The notes under the pieces were generated by a model. It saw only the letters and a program-made list of their open reading frames with translations. It was not told the origin of the DNA and did not search any database. DNA of 64,000 bases from Bacteroidales bacterium (lineage in GTDB: Bacteria > Bacteroidota > Bacteroidia > Bacteroidales > UBA7332): assembly GCA_028687995.1 (NCBI GenBank), contig JAQTZA010000014.1, positions 25,172 through 89,171 of the forward strand, written 5' to 3'. Positions within the stretch are counted from its first letter, which is position 1. The number at the start of each line of letters is the position of its first letter. Made by a program: the position numbers and the translations under genes. Shown one piece after another: positions 9,131 through 19,300 of this stretch.

Positions 9131-9595
9131 TTACAGTTCAAAATCTTTCAGTGAAAACGAAGTGCTCAATCCATAAAAGCTACCAAACTGCTGATATTCA
9201 TATTCAGTATGAAAAGGGGTTGCTAATTCAGCTCTCATGGCACTAAAATGTTCTAAAAGATACGTTTTCACCTTACTCATTAACGATTGCAAATATTCGT
9301 ATCGATCTTCCTGTTCTTGATTGGTAAAAGCACCGTCGCTCCACTTCTCAATTACATAAATGAGTTGTTCATTTTCTTCAGAATAGTTATCAATCATCCC
9401 AACTTTCGTATCAGATGATGCCAATTTGCAAAGTATGATTATACCAGGTGAATCTTTCAATGCTTTGACAGCATGTTTCTCATCAACACAAAAAATAGGT
9501 TCCAAATTGACAATGGGTTCTCCGTTTTGTAATTCGGCATTAATTGTCAGAATACATTGTCGTATAGTATTTTTAAATAATTGAATAGGTATCAT
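9131..9595 (-). CDS. Phage protein of unknown function (tail region)
   Basis: The protein has 154 residues (MIPIQLFKNTIRQCILTINAEL), is soluble, and has no clear motif. Its start overlaps the stop of the 267-aa gene upstream by one base (9595) and it ends 11 bp before the 650-aa gene, so it belongs to the same transcript. Size and position would suit a tail-completion or tail-terminator protein, but no motif supports this. Confidence 0.45.
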   Translation of the reverse strand: MIPIQLFKNTIRQCILTINAELQNGEPIVNLEPIFCVDEKHAVKALKDSPGIIILCKLASSDTKVGMIDNYSEENEQLIYVIEKWSDGAFTNQEQEDRYEYLQSLMSKVKTYLLEHFSAMRAELATPFHTEYEYQQFGSFYGLSTSFSLKDFEL

Positions 9596-10398
9596 TAGCT
9601 GTGAGATTTGAGGTTGTCAATCGTGTTTTTATCGTGTAATAGTTTGAGCAATACTTTGAAAAGTGGCGCACGGTCGGTATCATCGGCATTTCCAAACGTA
9701 CCAACATCAGCAAGAGTGAAGAGAATGGAATTCAATCCAATGTTTTGACCACTACCCTCTTCTGTTTCTTTTTGAAAAATAGTAGAGAAACAAACATCGC
9801 TGCCGTCGATGGTGAAAGTTTCAGTCAATAACTGGCTATTAAATGCCGAAAACCACAAATAAACATAATATCGAATGTGTGATTTCATCGATTGACCATT
9901 GTGCTCATACAACTTCATCCGATTAGGGTTAAACGGTTCTCGTTCAACATCTTTACTCAATCTACGATAAAGAAGCCCAACGAATGTTGACAGAAGCTTT
10001 TCATCTCCTTGACTTTCGTTGTAGGCTTGATAAATGGCTACTGCATTGCGATATTCTCCAAATCGAATTTGTGAGAGATCAGGAGCAAACAGTTTTCCGA
10101 TTTTAGGGAAATGATTATGTAGTGTATCGTAATTAAAATCAATCGTGCCATCTTCTGCAGAGCGAAACATCCAGGTAAGTGTGTCTGCCAATTCACGAAC
10201 CAAAATGGAATATGCCTCTTGTTTTCTATTACGAACAAAACGTTGTTTACCAAGCAAATAATCAGCTACAAATAATCTGAATGAATCTTCATCCCATTTT
10301 TGAGTAATAACATTGGCATATATTTTCTTGAAAATGTAGTTGAGTTGTTTGGGTGTAAATTCTTCCCAATTCTCAGGAAATTCGATAATTCTTTTCAT
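9595..10398 (-). CDS. Phage protein of unknown function (tail region)
   Basis: The protein has 267 residues and begins MKRIIEFPENWEEFTPKQLNYIFKKI. It is largely helical by composition, with no transmembrane segment. It overlaps the upstream gene by 4 nt (stop/start coupling). The central region has a run of charged helices and the C-terminus includes the stretch LADVGTFGNADDTDR. No family is recognised; a structural or assembly role is inferred from the neighbours. Confidence 0.45.
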   Translation of the reverse strand: MKRIIEFPENWEEFTPKQLNYIFKKIYANVITQKWDEDSFRLFVADYLLGKQRFVRNRKQEAYSILVRELADTLTWMFRSAEDGTIDFNYDTLHNHFPKIGKLFAPDLSQIRFGEYRNAVAIYQAYNESQGDEKLLSTFVGLLYRRLSKDVEREPFNPNRMKLYEHNGQSMKSHIRYYVYLWFSAFNSQLLTETFTIDGSDVCFSTIFQKETEEGSGQNIGLNSILFTLADVGTFGNADDTDRAPLFKVLLKLLHDKNTIDNLKSHS

Positions 10399-11384
10399 AA
10401 ACGAATAGCATGTTTGTAGTTTGCAAATTGATAAGTAAATGAAATAGGAGAAATCATGCCCAATAAGGGAGAATTTTCGTCTTTTATATCAGATATTACA
10501 ATAGGTAGCCATTCATCATCCACCCACAAAAAGGTCTCTTCAGATCCAAACATTTCACGCAACCGGATGTATTCGTCTTCGGTGCGTAATGCACCAATAT
10601 TCACTTCAATAGGATCAGTGTGTTTTATATTAAACCGCCTCTTTATATTATTGAATACCCCAGATTCAGAAGTGACAGCAACCTTTTGTTTAATATCCGG
10701 AATGAGCGTTATAGTTTCAGGAACGCCAAACACATTTTTATACAAAAAATGGTTTTCGAGTGGATAGTCTGCAAAATCAATCATATAATCAATAACGAAT
10801 TCAGTATTGAAAATTCGGTAACCAATCCAATCGTTTATATTCCAGTTTAGTAAATCGTTTATTTTCCAAAATGAGATATTTACACTATAAATTGCGCCTC
10901 CTGATGGCGTAAAAAGAATGGTTGTCTCTAGAGGTGTAATCACATTACCAATTAATTTCAAAGCAGCGACTTTCAACGGTTGGTTCATATAGGTAGTAAT
11001 AACTTCGATACCCTCTTCGTAAGTAATACGACTATTTTTTCCAGAAGAAAGTACAATGCGTGGAGCCTTGATATAGGCATCGCATCGTTGAACCACAAAT
11101 GATATGGGTGCGCCTGAATTAAAAACAGCATCAAACGATTTATAAATATTGTGTTGAACGCCATCACCTATCATAACATCACCTGGTAAATAATCTCTGC
11201 ATATATCGCCTATATTTCGAATATGTATTTTACCCTCTGCATCTGGAGTATAGATTTCGCTTACCAGTACTGTTCCATCAAGCTTCAATTCGAAAGTTAC
11301 ATTGGCATTTGTCGAAAGAATAAAATCTTTCACCATCGAACTGTAAGAAGTAGCATCGGGCTGTTGCTCTATTACGAAACTCAT
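10395..11384 (-). CDS. Phage virion protein of unknown function
   Basis: The protein has 329 residues and is beta-rich (repeated short hydrophobic strands such as ITTYMNQPLKVAALKLIGNV). It has no signal peptide or catalytic motif. It overlaps both flanking genes by 4 nt, indicating translational coupling. Beta-rich composition in this position suggests a tail tube, tail-tip or adhesin-type protein, but that is a guess from context. Confidence 0.45.
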   Translation of the reverse strand: MSFVIEQQPDATSYSSMVKDFILSTNANVTFELKLDGTVLVSEIYTPDAEGKIHIRNIGDICRDYLPGDVMIGDGVQHNIYKSFDAVFNSGAPISFVVQRCDAYIKAPRIVLSSGKNSRITYEEGIEVITTYMNQPLKVAALKLIGNVITPLETTILFTPSGGAIYSVNISFWKINDLLNWNINDWIGYRIFNTEFVIDYMIDFADYPLENHFLYKNVFGVPETITLIPDIKQKVAVTSESGVFNNIKRRFNIKHTDPIEVNIGALRTEDEYIRLREMFGSEETFLWVDDEWLPIVISDIKDENSPLLGMISPISFTYQFANYKHAIRL

Positions 11385-12304
11385 ACTCTGAAAAATTTAT
11401 TGGTTGCCTTATTAACAGGAATAAATGTAGTTGGTTGCACATCTGCACGACGAATCCGTTTCATCAAATCGAGCAATGTTTCGGCATCGTCTTCGAGCCA
11501 ATCAGATGCGATTTCAAGATCTTTGATGGTCGGCACTTCTCCGGCATTCATCGTTTGTGTAGATGATATGGCTTTACGAATTACGCCTTGGGGAATAATA
11601 GAAAATGCAGTTCGTCTCATCGCTAAGCTTAAGGCATAGAGCGGAATGGGTGCAAGTGCATATTCGAGAAGTGTTTTTTGCGTAGGGTTCAAATCGGTTG
11701 CAGCTCTCAATATTTCGTAATCTGCACCCAATGCTGGTTTCATATAGATGCGCTCTGCTTCGCGAACAAAAGGTGCTAGCAACATAAACAGCCGGCTACT
11801 ATTATCGATCGGGTAATATTCGTTGAACATTGCCGCCGATTTCATCAACTGACTGTTTAGCTTTGTACGCTGTGGCGATGCAAACCATTCTGTATTATTT
11901 GTTCGCTCCAGGTAATCAATCAGACGGTCAACGTTTTGATAGTAGGTTTCGAGGTGTAACTGGTCGTCTTTATCAAGTTGCCATTGCCAGGGCATCTTTT
12001 CGCCTTCAGCCGCAATTTTCACTTTTCGTCCACTATCTTCATGGCTCACATCATTTTTTTGATACAATTTGAGCGTGGCCAAAAACGCTACCGGAGCTTG
12101 CACATATCGAATTAGCTCATTTACTGTTCCTGCAGCATAATCTGTTTGAGCTTTATTCGTTACGGCATGACTGACAACCTTTGCCACATCGTCAATGGCA
12201 AAATCTATTTCAGATTTCACTTTTTCAAATGTGTTATTTGCAAAATAATTTCCTGTAATGGCTCGGAGTTCAGCCGCACCGTTATTGTTTTTATTAAAAA
12301 GCAT
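11381..12304 (-). CDS. Phage structural protein, possibly DUF6712-like
   Basis: The protein has 307 residues and is strongly helical (MLFNKNNNGAAELRAITGNYF at the start). It holds the segment NELIRYVQAPVAFLATLKLY and a tryptophan-rich WQWQLDKDDQL. It lies 20 bp after the portal gene. I associate it weakly with the DUF6712 proteins found beside portal genes in Bacteroides phages. A connector or head-completion role would fit, but the family name needs a profile search. Confidence 0.45.
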   Translation of the reverse strand: MLFNKNNNGAAELRAITGNYFANNTFEKVKSEIDFAIDDVAKVVSHAVTNKAQTDYAAGTVNELIRYVQAPVAFLATLKLYQKNDVSHEDSGRKVKIAAEGEKMPWQWQLDKDDQLHLETYYQNVDRLIDYLERTNNTEWFASPQRTKLNSQLMKSAAMFNEYYPIDNSSRLFMLLAPFVREAERIYMKPALGADYEILRAATDLNPTQKTLLEYALAPIPLYALSLAMRRTAFSIIPQGVIRKAISSTQTMNAGEVPTIKDLEIASDWLEDDAETLLDLMKRIRRADVQPTTFIPVNKATNKFFRV

Positions 12305-12324
12305 AATGTATCAGTTTAGCATTA

Positions 12325-13671
12325 TTAGATTTTCTGATTAGTTCTCTGATCTGGTGAAACTGCTGCCTCCGGCATTACCACTTGGTGATAAAATCCCATT
12401 CTCAAATTCTTAGTTGGAAAATTAATTTTCAAAGCAATATTCATCGGATCCAGTATCACCTCTTCAGGTATGCTCGTATCGCTAGATAGATAGAGTTTCA
12501 GCGCATAAAGCAACTGGCTACCGCTGTTCAACTGTCCACCAATGATGATGTTCGATAACGATGGATGCAATCCAATACCTGAGGTCGTTGCGCTCTCTGC
12601 AATAGTCGATATTTTGGTTTGTGCCTCAATATAGTCCTTGATGTTCATCTGCACGGGCTCAATCTTCCATTGGCACAGATTGCCATCTTCGTCGTAGAAA
12701 TCGACTGAGGTAAAGAATTTACCAACATTGTGTTTTCCTGCAAGCACGTTTGCAATTTGCGTAATCACTTCTTCGCGCATTTCATCCATTTTTGCTTCAA
12801 GTTCTGCAGATGTCGCTTCAGGGTATTGCTGCATTACTTTGTCTTTCTTTTTATCCCAATATCCTTGTGGTTCGTGCACGTGATACGCTGCTGCAATCAT
12901 ATTGTCGGTCAAGTAAGCAATAATCTCTGGAATATCGTTCGAGCGTTTTATCCAGGGAATCGCACCAAAAAAAGATGGCAAGGAGTAGAACTCACGGGCA
13001 AAGCTTCGGAAGTTGTGGTAGCCAACACTTACTTGGCCTTTCAAATCGGCATATTTATCAAACTTTGGATAAAGCGAAAATGCACCCAAATAGGTTTCGA
13101 AATTGCCGTATATAATTTGGTTTACATCACGCATTTCGCCAGACTCTGGCCACACCAATCGGCATTTGGTCGAATGCAGACATTCAAGTTTATTAATCCA
13201 TGGACGACCTATTCGGGTAGATTTAGCCGGATAGTAACGCACAAATTCGCCACGCAGGTATTTGTATTCGGTCATGCAATCGCGAATAAATTCTTTATAG
13301 TCCCAAGAATCGAGCCACGATTGCACTTCAGCATCTACCGCCCAAGTGCGGGTCAATTCATTATCTGTCACATCCATTTTGTACAAGTGTGGACCTTGTC
13401 CCCAAGTCAATCCAATTTCACGATCAAGAATACCAGGCGCCAGGTGATTGCGCTCCAATAGGTTGCGAATGTTAGCAGGAAGATTATTATCTGATCCCCA
13501 CGATGCAACTCGTTGTCCGGCAACTGTGGCAGGATATAAATCGTATTGGTCACCTGTGGCCAAATAGCTTGTCATAGAATCGGCCATATAAACGCCAAAT
13601 GTGCCAACACTAGTTTTCACAAAATTCATGTCACCAACTTTGGTGACTGTTTTCTCATTTTTCTCTTCCAT
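12325..13671 (-). CDS. Phage portal protein
   Basis: The protein has 448 residues. The central and C-terminal region resembles portal proteins: AIPWIKRSNDIPEIIAYLTDN, then DYIEAQTKISTIAESATTSG, then SLSNIIIGGQLNSGSQLLYA, a typical portal stem/wing sequence where helices meet the DNA tunnel. The N-terminal third contains LPANIRNLLERNHLAPGILDR. The portal forms the dodecameric ring at the capsid vertex and docks the terminase. Unusually, it is about 32 kb away from the terminase gene because cargo lies between. Its start overlaps the end of the 95-aa gene upstream by 17 nt. Confidence 0.75.
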   Translation of the reverse strand: MEEKNEKTVTKVGDMNFVKTSVGTFGVYMADSMTSYLATGDQYDLYPATVAGQRVASWGSDNNLPANIRNLLERNHLAPGILDREIGLTWGQGPHLYKMDVTDNELTRTWAVDAEVQSWLDSWDYKEFIRDCMTEYKYLRGEFVRYYPAKSTRIGRPWINKLECLHSTKCRLVWPESGEMRDVNQIIYGNFETYLGAFSLYPKFDKYADLKGQVSVGYHNFRSFAREFYSLPSFFGAIPWIKRSNDIPEIIAYLTDNMIAAAYHVHEPQGYWDKKKDKVMQQYPEATSAELEAKMDEMREEVITQIANVLAGKHNVGKFFTSVDFYDEDGNLCQWKIEPVQMNIKDYIEAQTKISTIAESATTSGIGLHPSLSNIIIGGQLNSGSQLLYALKLYLSSDTSIPEEVILDPMNIALKINFPTKNLRMGFYHQVVMPEAAVSPDQRTNQKI

Positions 13672-13942
13672 AGGTCAATTCCAACGGTTCATTATTGAAT
13701 GTCATTATTAATGGTTGCCAACACACACGGTTTTCCATCAGATTCAAATCAAAATAGTTCAACAGGTAATCGGCAAATTTATTGGTCTCTTTGGTCATCT
13801 GTGCCCGCAGGATCGCGCGGGGAACGGTCACAATTCCTTCCGATTTTTTCCGCTCCATCGAATAGCTCATATAAGAAAACGAGAATGATTCTCTTCTATC
13901 TGTCAAGCGGCGCATCTCGGCTATGGCCTCATATACTGTCAT
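13655..13942 (-). CDS. Small phage protein beside portal
   Basis: The protein has 95 residues (MTVYEAIAEMRRLTDRRESF) with mixed basic and hydrophobic composition and no recognised motif. It is translationally coupled on both sides, overlapping the PI-PLC-like gene by 4 nt and the portal gene by 17 nt. Similar small genes sit ahead of portals in Bacteroidota phages as far as I recall, but no role is known to me. Confidence 0.5.
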   Translation of the reverse strand: MTVYEAIAEMRRLTDRRESFSFSYMSYSMERKKSEGIVTVPRAILRAQMTKETNKFADYLLNYFDLNLMENRVCWQPLIMTFNNEPLELTYGREK

Positions 13943-14634
13943 ACGAAATCACGATACCAAATGCACGACTTACCATTCACATATTTGGCAGCCGTTTTAT
14001 TAAACAATCTAGCCCATCGCTTAGGTAATGGAATTAATCCGCCCGGGCTGTTGGTATAAATGAAGTTTAGGCTTTCGCTCCATTGATACTCAAGCAAACG
14101 GTTAACTGCTTCCAAAACTCCACTAACTGAACAACCGTAGTTTTTTACCGAAACTCCAGTAGCTTTATAATTCAAACCAAAATCAATCTTCAATCGGTAA
14201 AATCCAGTCACGTAGCAACCGCCATCGCTTTCAGTCTCAGAAGTAAGAGGTTGTAAGGATAGTCCAGCCGAATAAGCCGTTAGTACGATGGCATCCCAGA
14301 GTTGTTGGTCAGAATATTTGAGTAGTAATGCTCCACGATCTTCACGACCAAAACCTATCAATAAAATTTCATCAGGATTACTTTTCGAAAAATAAGCGAG
14401 TGATTCCATCACCGTTTTTAATCGGTTGAATCGTGCTACGCCATGGTAGCACCAAACTTCGCCTTTATAGATCTTACAGCGAATATCGAAAGCTCGTACT
14501 CCAGCTGCTAATTGTTCAGATATCGATTTGCTTTGACAAACGCAAAACGGTGCGAACAATCGAGATAAAATGGAACTTTCTTTAGAGAGATAAGCGCAAG
14601 AATCGTGAGAACCTGAAATTTGCTTGTTTGTCAT
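13939..14634 (-). CDS. Phosphatidylinositol-specific phospholipase C-like (PI-PLC X) protein
   Basis: The protein has 231 residues. Motifs of the bacterial PI-PLC X domain are clear: ISGSHDSCAY (His10, first catalytic histidine), GVRAFDIRC (residues 45-53, Asp50 and Arg52) and CYHG (His64, second catalytic histidine). Such enzymes cleave phosphatidylinositol or GPI anchors with a cyclic-phosphate intermediate. There is no signal peptide, so action outside the cell would need packaging in the virion or release at lysis. It is the first gene of the left phage block and overlaps the next gene by 4 nt, which ties it to the portal/tail transcript rather than to the cargo. A lipid- or envelope-processing role at infection is inference. 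Confidence 0.75.
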   Translation of the reverse strand: MTNKQISGSHDSCAYLSKESSILSRLFAPFCVCQSKSISEQLAAGVRAFDIRCKIYKGEVWCYHGVARFNRLKTVMESLAYFSKSNPDEILLIGFGREDRGALLLKYSDQQLWDAIVLTAYSAGLSLQPLTSETESDGGCYVTGFYRLKIDFGLNYKATGVSVKNYGCSVSGVLEAVNRLLEYQWSESLNFIYTNSPGGLIPLPKRWARLFNKTAAKYVNGKSCIWYRDFV

Positions 14635-14993
14635 CGCTAATTTTTTATGTAAAATTAGGGAGATAAAGGTGTAAGAAAAAGGACAGGTTCGACAAGCTCA
14701 CCTACCAATGTTAGACAAGCACACTTAGCGTTGTTTAAATACAAATGGAAGAACTGGAGACAAAAAAAGACTCACCAATGCGAGAACTTCAGCATGGTTA
14801 AAGATTAAATTTCAAATAATTTTGTCATCAGAAACCCGTCTTCTAAAATATACCCTAGAATAACAGTGTTAATTAGATAGAATGCTCATAATATAAAGAA
14901 GGCGGGAATACCATTAGCTCCACTGAACTCTGTTTCCAGCCAACGTGACATCACCTTTCTACGGCTTCATATCCAATGGGACGGATGGAGGTC
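14635..14993. other. Non-coding stretch between PI-PLC-like gene and IS1 remnant
   Basis: These 359 bases contain no convincing gene. It must hold the promoter for the left phage block if that block is not read through from upstream, but no clear TAnnTTTG box is seen. No IS1-type terminal repeat was found downstream of the transposase stop, so the IS end here is probably deleted. Confidence 0.4.
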
Positions 14994-15692
14994 TCAACAC
15001 CAAAAGTAAATCCGCAATACAGCCGTCAATACCAGCGTACTTCGGCTAAAGCAGATTGTTTTTCGATTCAATCGTTTAAGGTGAGTTCTAATAGAGAGGT
15101 TGTGTCGCTCGATGCGATTGGTGGAGTGTAGGCGTGTATTGTGGATAGTTTTGGCAATCAGGTAGCGGTAATTTTGGAGTTTATCTGTATATACCCTTAC
15201 TGCTTGAGATAGTTCTAAGCTTGTGATTACCCGATTCAACGTTCTGTTTGTGCGCCTACCCACATTGAAATCGACCACCGAACGACTTTCCCGATCCAAC
15301 GCATACACAATCCAACGCAATCGCGATTTCCTGCCGATGAAGGTTCTCATCTCGTCCACTTCATACGTACGTCCTTTAGCAATCGGTGGTTGCACAATGC
15401 GCGAGGCTATGGTTATGATTCTTTTCAGCAGCGTCGTCGCTGATATCTGCAATACTCTAGCTGTGCTGCGTATTCCCAAACCCTCTTTGGTGAAAAGAAC
15501 AATCTGTTGGTCAATGTCGCTTTTATAGGCGTTGTAGGTATAATCGATGATAAACCGTTTCTTACATTCTTTGCAACAATAGCGTTATTTTCCAGTAGTT
15601 GTTTTGCCGCTTTTTATTAGTTTTTCTGATTCACATTTAGGGCATGTATGACTAACGCCAAATCTGATACACGAAAGACTATTTCCTTTCAT
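14994..15692 (-). pseudogene. IS1-family transposase, interrupted by a nonsense codon
   Basis: From the ATG at 15692 the frame encodes an InsA-like zinc finger (CPKC then YCCKECKK), an InsA-like helix-turn-helix, and the InsB-like catalytic part (YEVDEMRTFIG; ERHNLSIRTHLKRLNRKT; FSRS), with a stop at 14994-14996. This is 233 codons, the size of a single-frame IS1 transposase. A TAA at 15587-15585 interrupts it just before RYCC, where relatives usually have a glutamine codon (GKQRY), so CAA to TAA is the likely change. The 3' terminal repeat is not found either. The downstream part could be expressed alone from 15479 but lacks the zinc finger, so the element looks dead. Confidence 0.8.
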
Positions 15693-15911
15693 ATCGGTTT
15701 CGTTTCCTTTATTATAAAGCTTCAAAAATAGAAAATGGCAGACTTACATCCACCATCTTCTTTTCTATCATTGTAATGACCTTCTGATTTACAGGGTTTT
15801 ATACGACTAACGCCAAATCTGACACATTACCCACCATCTTCTTATTCCATCTTGACAAATCATTATTGATTTACAATACATTATCTATGTAACGCCAAAT
15901 CTGACACATTA
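15655..15911. repeat. Triplicated IS-end sequence with an 81-bp tandem duplication
   Basis: ACGCCAAATCTGACACATTA occurs at 15810-15829 and 15892-15911, and a diverged copy lies inside the transposase 5' end at 15655-15674. The first two belong to degenerate tandem units of about 81 bp that each begin CCACCATCTTCTT (15750 and 15831). The last copy reads GGTAATGTGTCAGATTTGG on the minus strand, resembling an IS1-type left end. The array may reflect repeated one-ended insertion or slippage at the IS terminus. Confidence 0.6.
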
Positions 15912-15916
15912 CCGGA

Positions 15917-16330
15917 TTATTTACCATTGAACTCGATTTTCCAATCAATTTCTTGTAATTCTTCGAGACTATATCTATAAATCTTTGAATGAATATTATT
16001 CTTTAGAACATCTCGCCATCCATACTTATCCACACTATCCGATAGCACAACGATTATCCTCATTTTGTTGCCACTGCAATTCTCTAGATATTCTTCCCAA
16101 TTAGGTGGAATTTCTTGTAATTCTTCTGTTTCTCTCGGCCTTATTAAATTATATTCACAAATTGAAAAATCTTTCTGATTTGCAAAAAAATACAAACTAT
16201 CATTTTCTGATATAAAAAAATAAGCATTGATATGTGACCTATTTGAAATAAAAACTCGTCTATTGTCTTTTACTCTATCAAAAACACAACTAGCCAATAT
16301 AAGGCAAAGTGCAAAACACATAATTCTCAT
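15917..16330 (-). CDS. Lipoprotein, probable immunity protein for the adjacent RHS toxin
   Basis: The chosen start at 16330 lies 10 nt after the toxin gene stop and begins a lipoprotein signal MRIMCFALCLILASC, with the lipobox cysteine at residue 15. The remaining 122 residues are acidic and rich in aromatic residues (e.g. PPNWEEYLENCSGNKMRII) with no recognised fold. A small gene directly behind a polymorphic toxin tip, with an export signal that would place it in the envelope, is the classic immunity arrangement. A longer reading frame from 16492 lies inside the toxin gene and is rejected. The role is inference from position. Confidence 0.6.
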   Translation of the reverse strand: MRIMCFALCLILASCVFDRVKDNRRVFISNRSHINAYFFISENDSLYFFANQKDFSICEYNLIRPRETEELQEIPPNWEEYLENCSGNKMRIIVVLSDSVDKYGWRDVLKNNIHSKIYRYSLEELQEIDWKIEFNGK

Positions 16331-16340
16331 ATAATAATTA

Positions 16341-19300
16341 TTATTCGTGATGTAATAAATTCCATCTTGTTGAAATACTAAGGCAATTGGGATCAATTGG
16401 AAACATATCTTTATTCCAATATGATGGTTTCCCAAAGTAGTAGTATGACATCGTGTTGGCTTCAACTTCAGTCCAAGAATGCCGATACTCATTTTCAGAA
16501 ATAAGCCCTACTTGGCTCAAGCCGTAATGTAAACCACTTGTAGGCACTACATTTTTATAGTAATAGACAGGCCCATAGGTGCGCTCCTGCAAAAAATGCC
16601 CATATTCATGCATAAGAACCTGTCCATCATTTGGATAATTTGACCAATAAAATCCCCTACTTTTATATCGATTATAAGATTTTTCTTGCGTATTAATATT
16701 ACCAAATAGATAGGAATTATAGCCTGCATCTTCCGAAATAAAATTCAAATCGGCACCATAAAAGCCACCTGAAGAATTAAAAATTGGATAGTTATTTCCT
16801 TGATCCTCTCTTTTTACATTTCCCGTCAACATATTATATATTTCTTTTGCAGCTGCAGAGCTAATAATAACTCCTCCTCCTGCAATAGTCGTGTAGCCAA
16901 TCCCTTGCAAGGCAAATTTCCCTCCGACAATAGCAAAATCTGCTGAAATTTTCGTATACCCTCCTATATCAACACCTATTTTTAGCAGTAAAGAATTCTG
17001 AAGAGCAGCTCCTACAACCATAGTACCTACTAGACCGACAGCAGCTCCTCCTACTATCCCAAGATAAGTTTCAGGCTTAGAATAGTCCCATTTCCAAAAC
17101 CTTATATCATCATTAGCAATACTACCTCCTGCGTAAGCGAAAATAGCCATCACTGCTAAAATCACCGGAATATTTCCACTCGGATCGGTATATTTAAATG
17201 GATTGCCATAGCAATACCCATACCGATTGTAATTAAGCCAATTATCCGGTGCTTGCACATACGGGTCGGGGCTCATAAACATCGCCGTCAGCGGGTCGTA
17301 CACCCTGCCGTTCATGTTGATAATACCAAATGCATCGAGGTGTTCGTGGCCAGTATACCCCCTGTTTGTCAACCAAGATGTCCGATTGTCCTTTTGCGAC
17401 CAATCCGTTGGATTGCGCCGTGCACCCCACGGGTCATAGGCATACTTCTCAACCACTGCACCTGCCACATCCGTCAGTGCGATTAAAGATCCTTGAAAAT
17501 CGGAGTACGCATAATAGAGTGTCTCCACACCATTATTATCTACCAGCATTGCTCCGCCGCTAAGGTAGTGAATTTTGCGCACATTACCAGTAGTGGCGTC
17601 TGTCTCTTCCTCGTAGTCACCCAAGTAGTAGCGTGTTTGCTTGAGCGAACCGCCGACCGTATAGACTGACATCCGACGTTGGTCGTCCACGCCATAGTCG
17701 AGCGTATAGTATTTGTTGCCTTCGCTCAAAGAAGCTATTTTCTTGAAGTCTGTGTAGGTAACATCCAGATTGGTGGAGATAGCATGGGGCTTACCTTCTA
17801 TCGAAGTTAGTGCGTGTGGTTTGCCATTAGCGCCATAAGTCATGGTTAAGTTGTTGAGACCACTTCTTTTCGATATATTACCAGTCGTTTCGTCATAATC
17901 GAGGGTATTGGTCGTAGTTATACCTCCATTTTGAACAATCCAACTACGTAGTCGATTATGTCCGTCGTAGGTAAAATCTTCCCGTTGCGATGTCAAGTTG
18001 TCGGTACGCCACATTAGATTCCCTTTCTCATCGAACGAATATCCAGCATCTACTACTCCTGCGGCGTAGATGGCTGTCGGCAGTCCTCGATCGTCGTAAT
18101 CGCTGCGAGTATCTTTGCCTCCCTTGCTTATCTTTGTGAGTTGTCCACGAGCGTTTTCCTCTATGGCTTTCCATATCGAGCGGTTTGTTTTATCTTTCAC
18201 TTCGATCAAGTTGCTGTATGCATCATACACATTGGTTGTGTAATATCCCGATGGATAGGTCTCTTCGCTTACTCTACCCAAAGCATCGTATTTGGTAGAT
18301 TTAGTAAACGATTTACCTTTAATATTTTCAATTACGCTCGTCACACGATCGTATTGGTCGTAACCGAATGTCTGCGAATGTTTATTTGCAATCGAAATGG
18401 AAGTAACCTTTTTCTTAACGACAGGGTCGTAGGTATATATAGTGGTTTCTGCTCCACGGGTAATGCTTTGTAATATTCCATGCCCATCGACATCATAGTT
18501 GTTGGTGGTAGTCACCCAATCGGTGGCATTGTGTACCTTTTGCCGCTCCCACATCAATTCCCCAAAGCCGTTGTATTTAGATTCGACCACTCCTGCATCT
18601 GGATCTGTCAGTTTCGTGCGATTTCCACGGATATCATACTCCATCGAAATTGGCTGCCCATATTGAGGTGTAGAGCTTTTGGTAGAACCTGAGGCGTAGT
18701 ATGTAAACGATACTGTTTTACCATTTGTAGCAACACTCTCGATCTGTCCTGCGCTATTCAACACCGAAGTTTTAGTCGTTTCGGGAGACGAGACAGTGGT
18801 TGTAGTGCCATTATAAGCAGTATTGATCGTAGTGCCAAATGAGGTTACTACCGAACGAGGACGGACATATTCATCGTAACTGAATGTATTTGCCCATTTT
18901 TCGGCACTATTATTAAAGGTGGGTTCCGAAACACGATATACACTACCATCACTGTTGTATTCAGTGAAAATAGATATTTTCTTCCCATTCAATCCAAATG
19001 TCTCTTTCGCGCGTTCACGATCCATACCATCATACCATACCGTTACTGGAGCGGAACCATCTGTCACCGTCTTTTTGTAGTATCTGGCATTGTATGAGTT
19101 ACCTGCTGTTGCCCAGCCCAACACTGTAGTGCTATTCACTCCAATTGGGAAAGTAGAAGTGGTCAGTTGCCCAAAACCATCGTACGTGTAACTTGTGGTT
19201 TTATTTCTTACTGTTTCGCTATTGAGTAATCCGCGTGTTTCATTCCAATCGTAGTGGGTGGTCTCATCCAATTGGTCTGTTTTGCTCTCCACGAATCGCT

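Noticed and set aside
12730..13461. 243-codon plus-strand frame opposite the portal gene
   Set aside because: It is antisense to a strongly coding gene, with no ribosome site or family signal.
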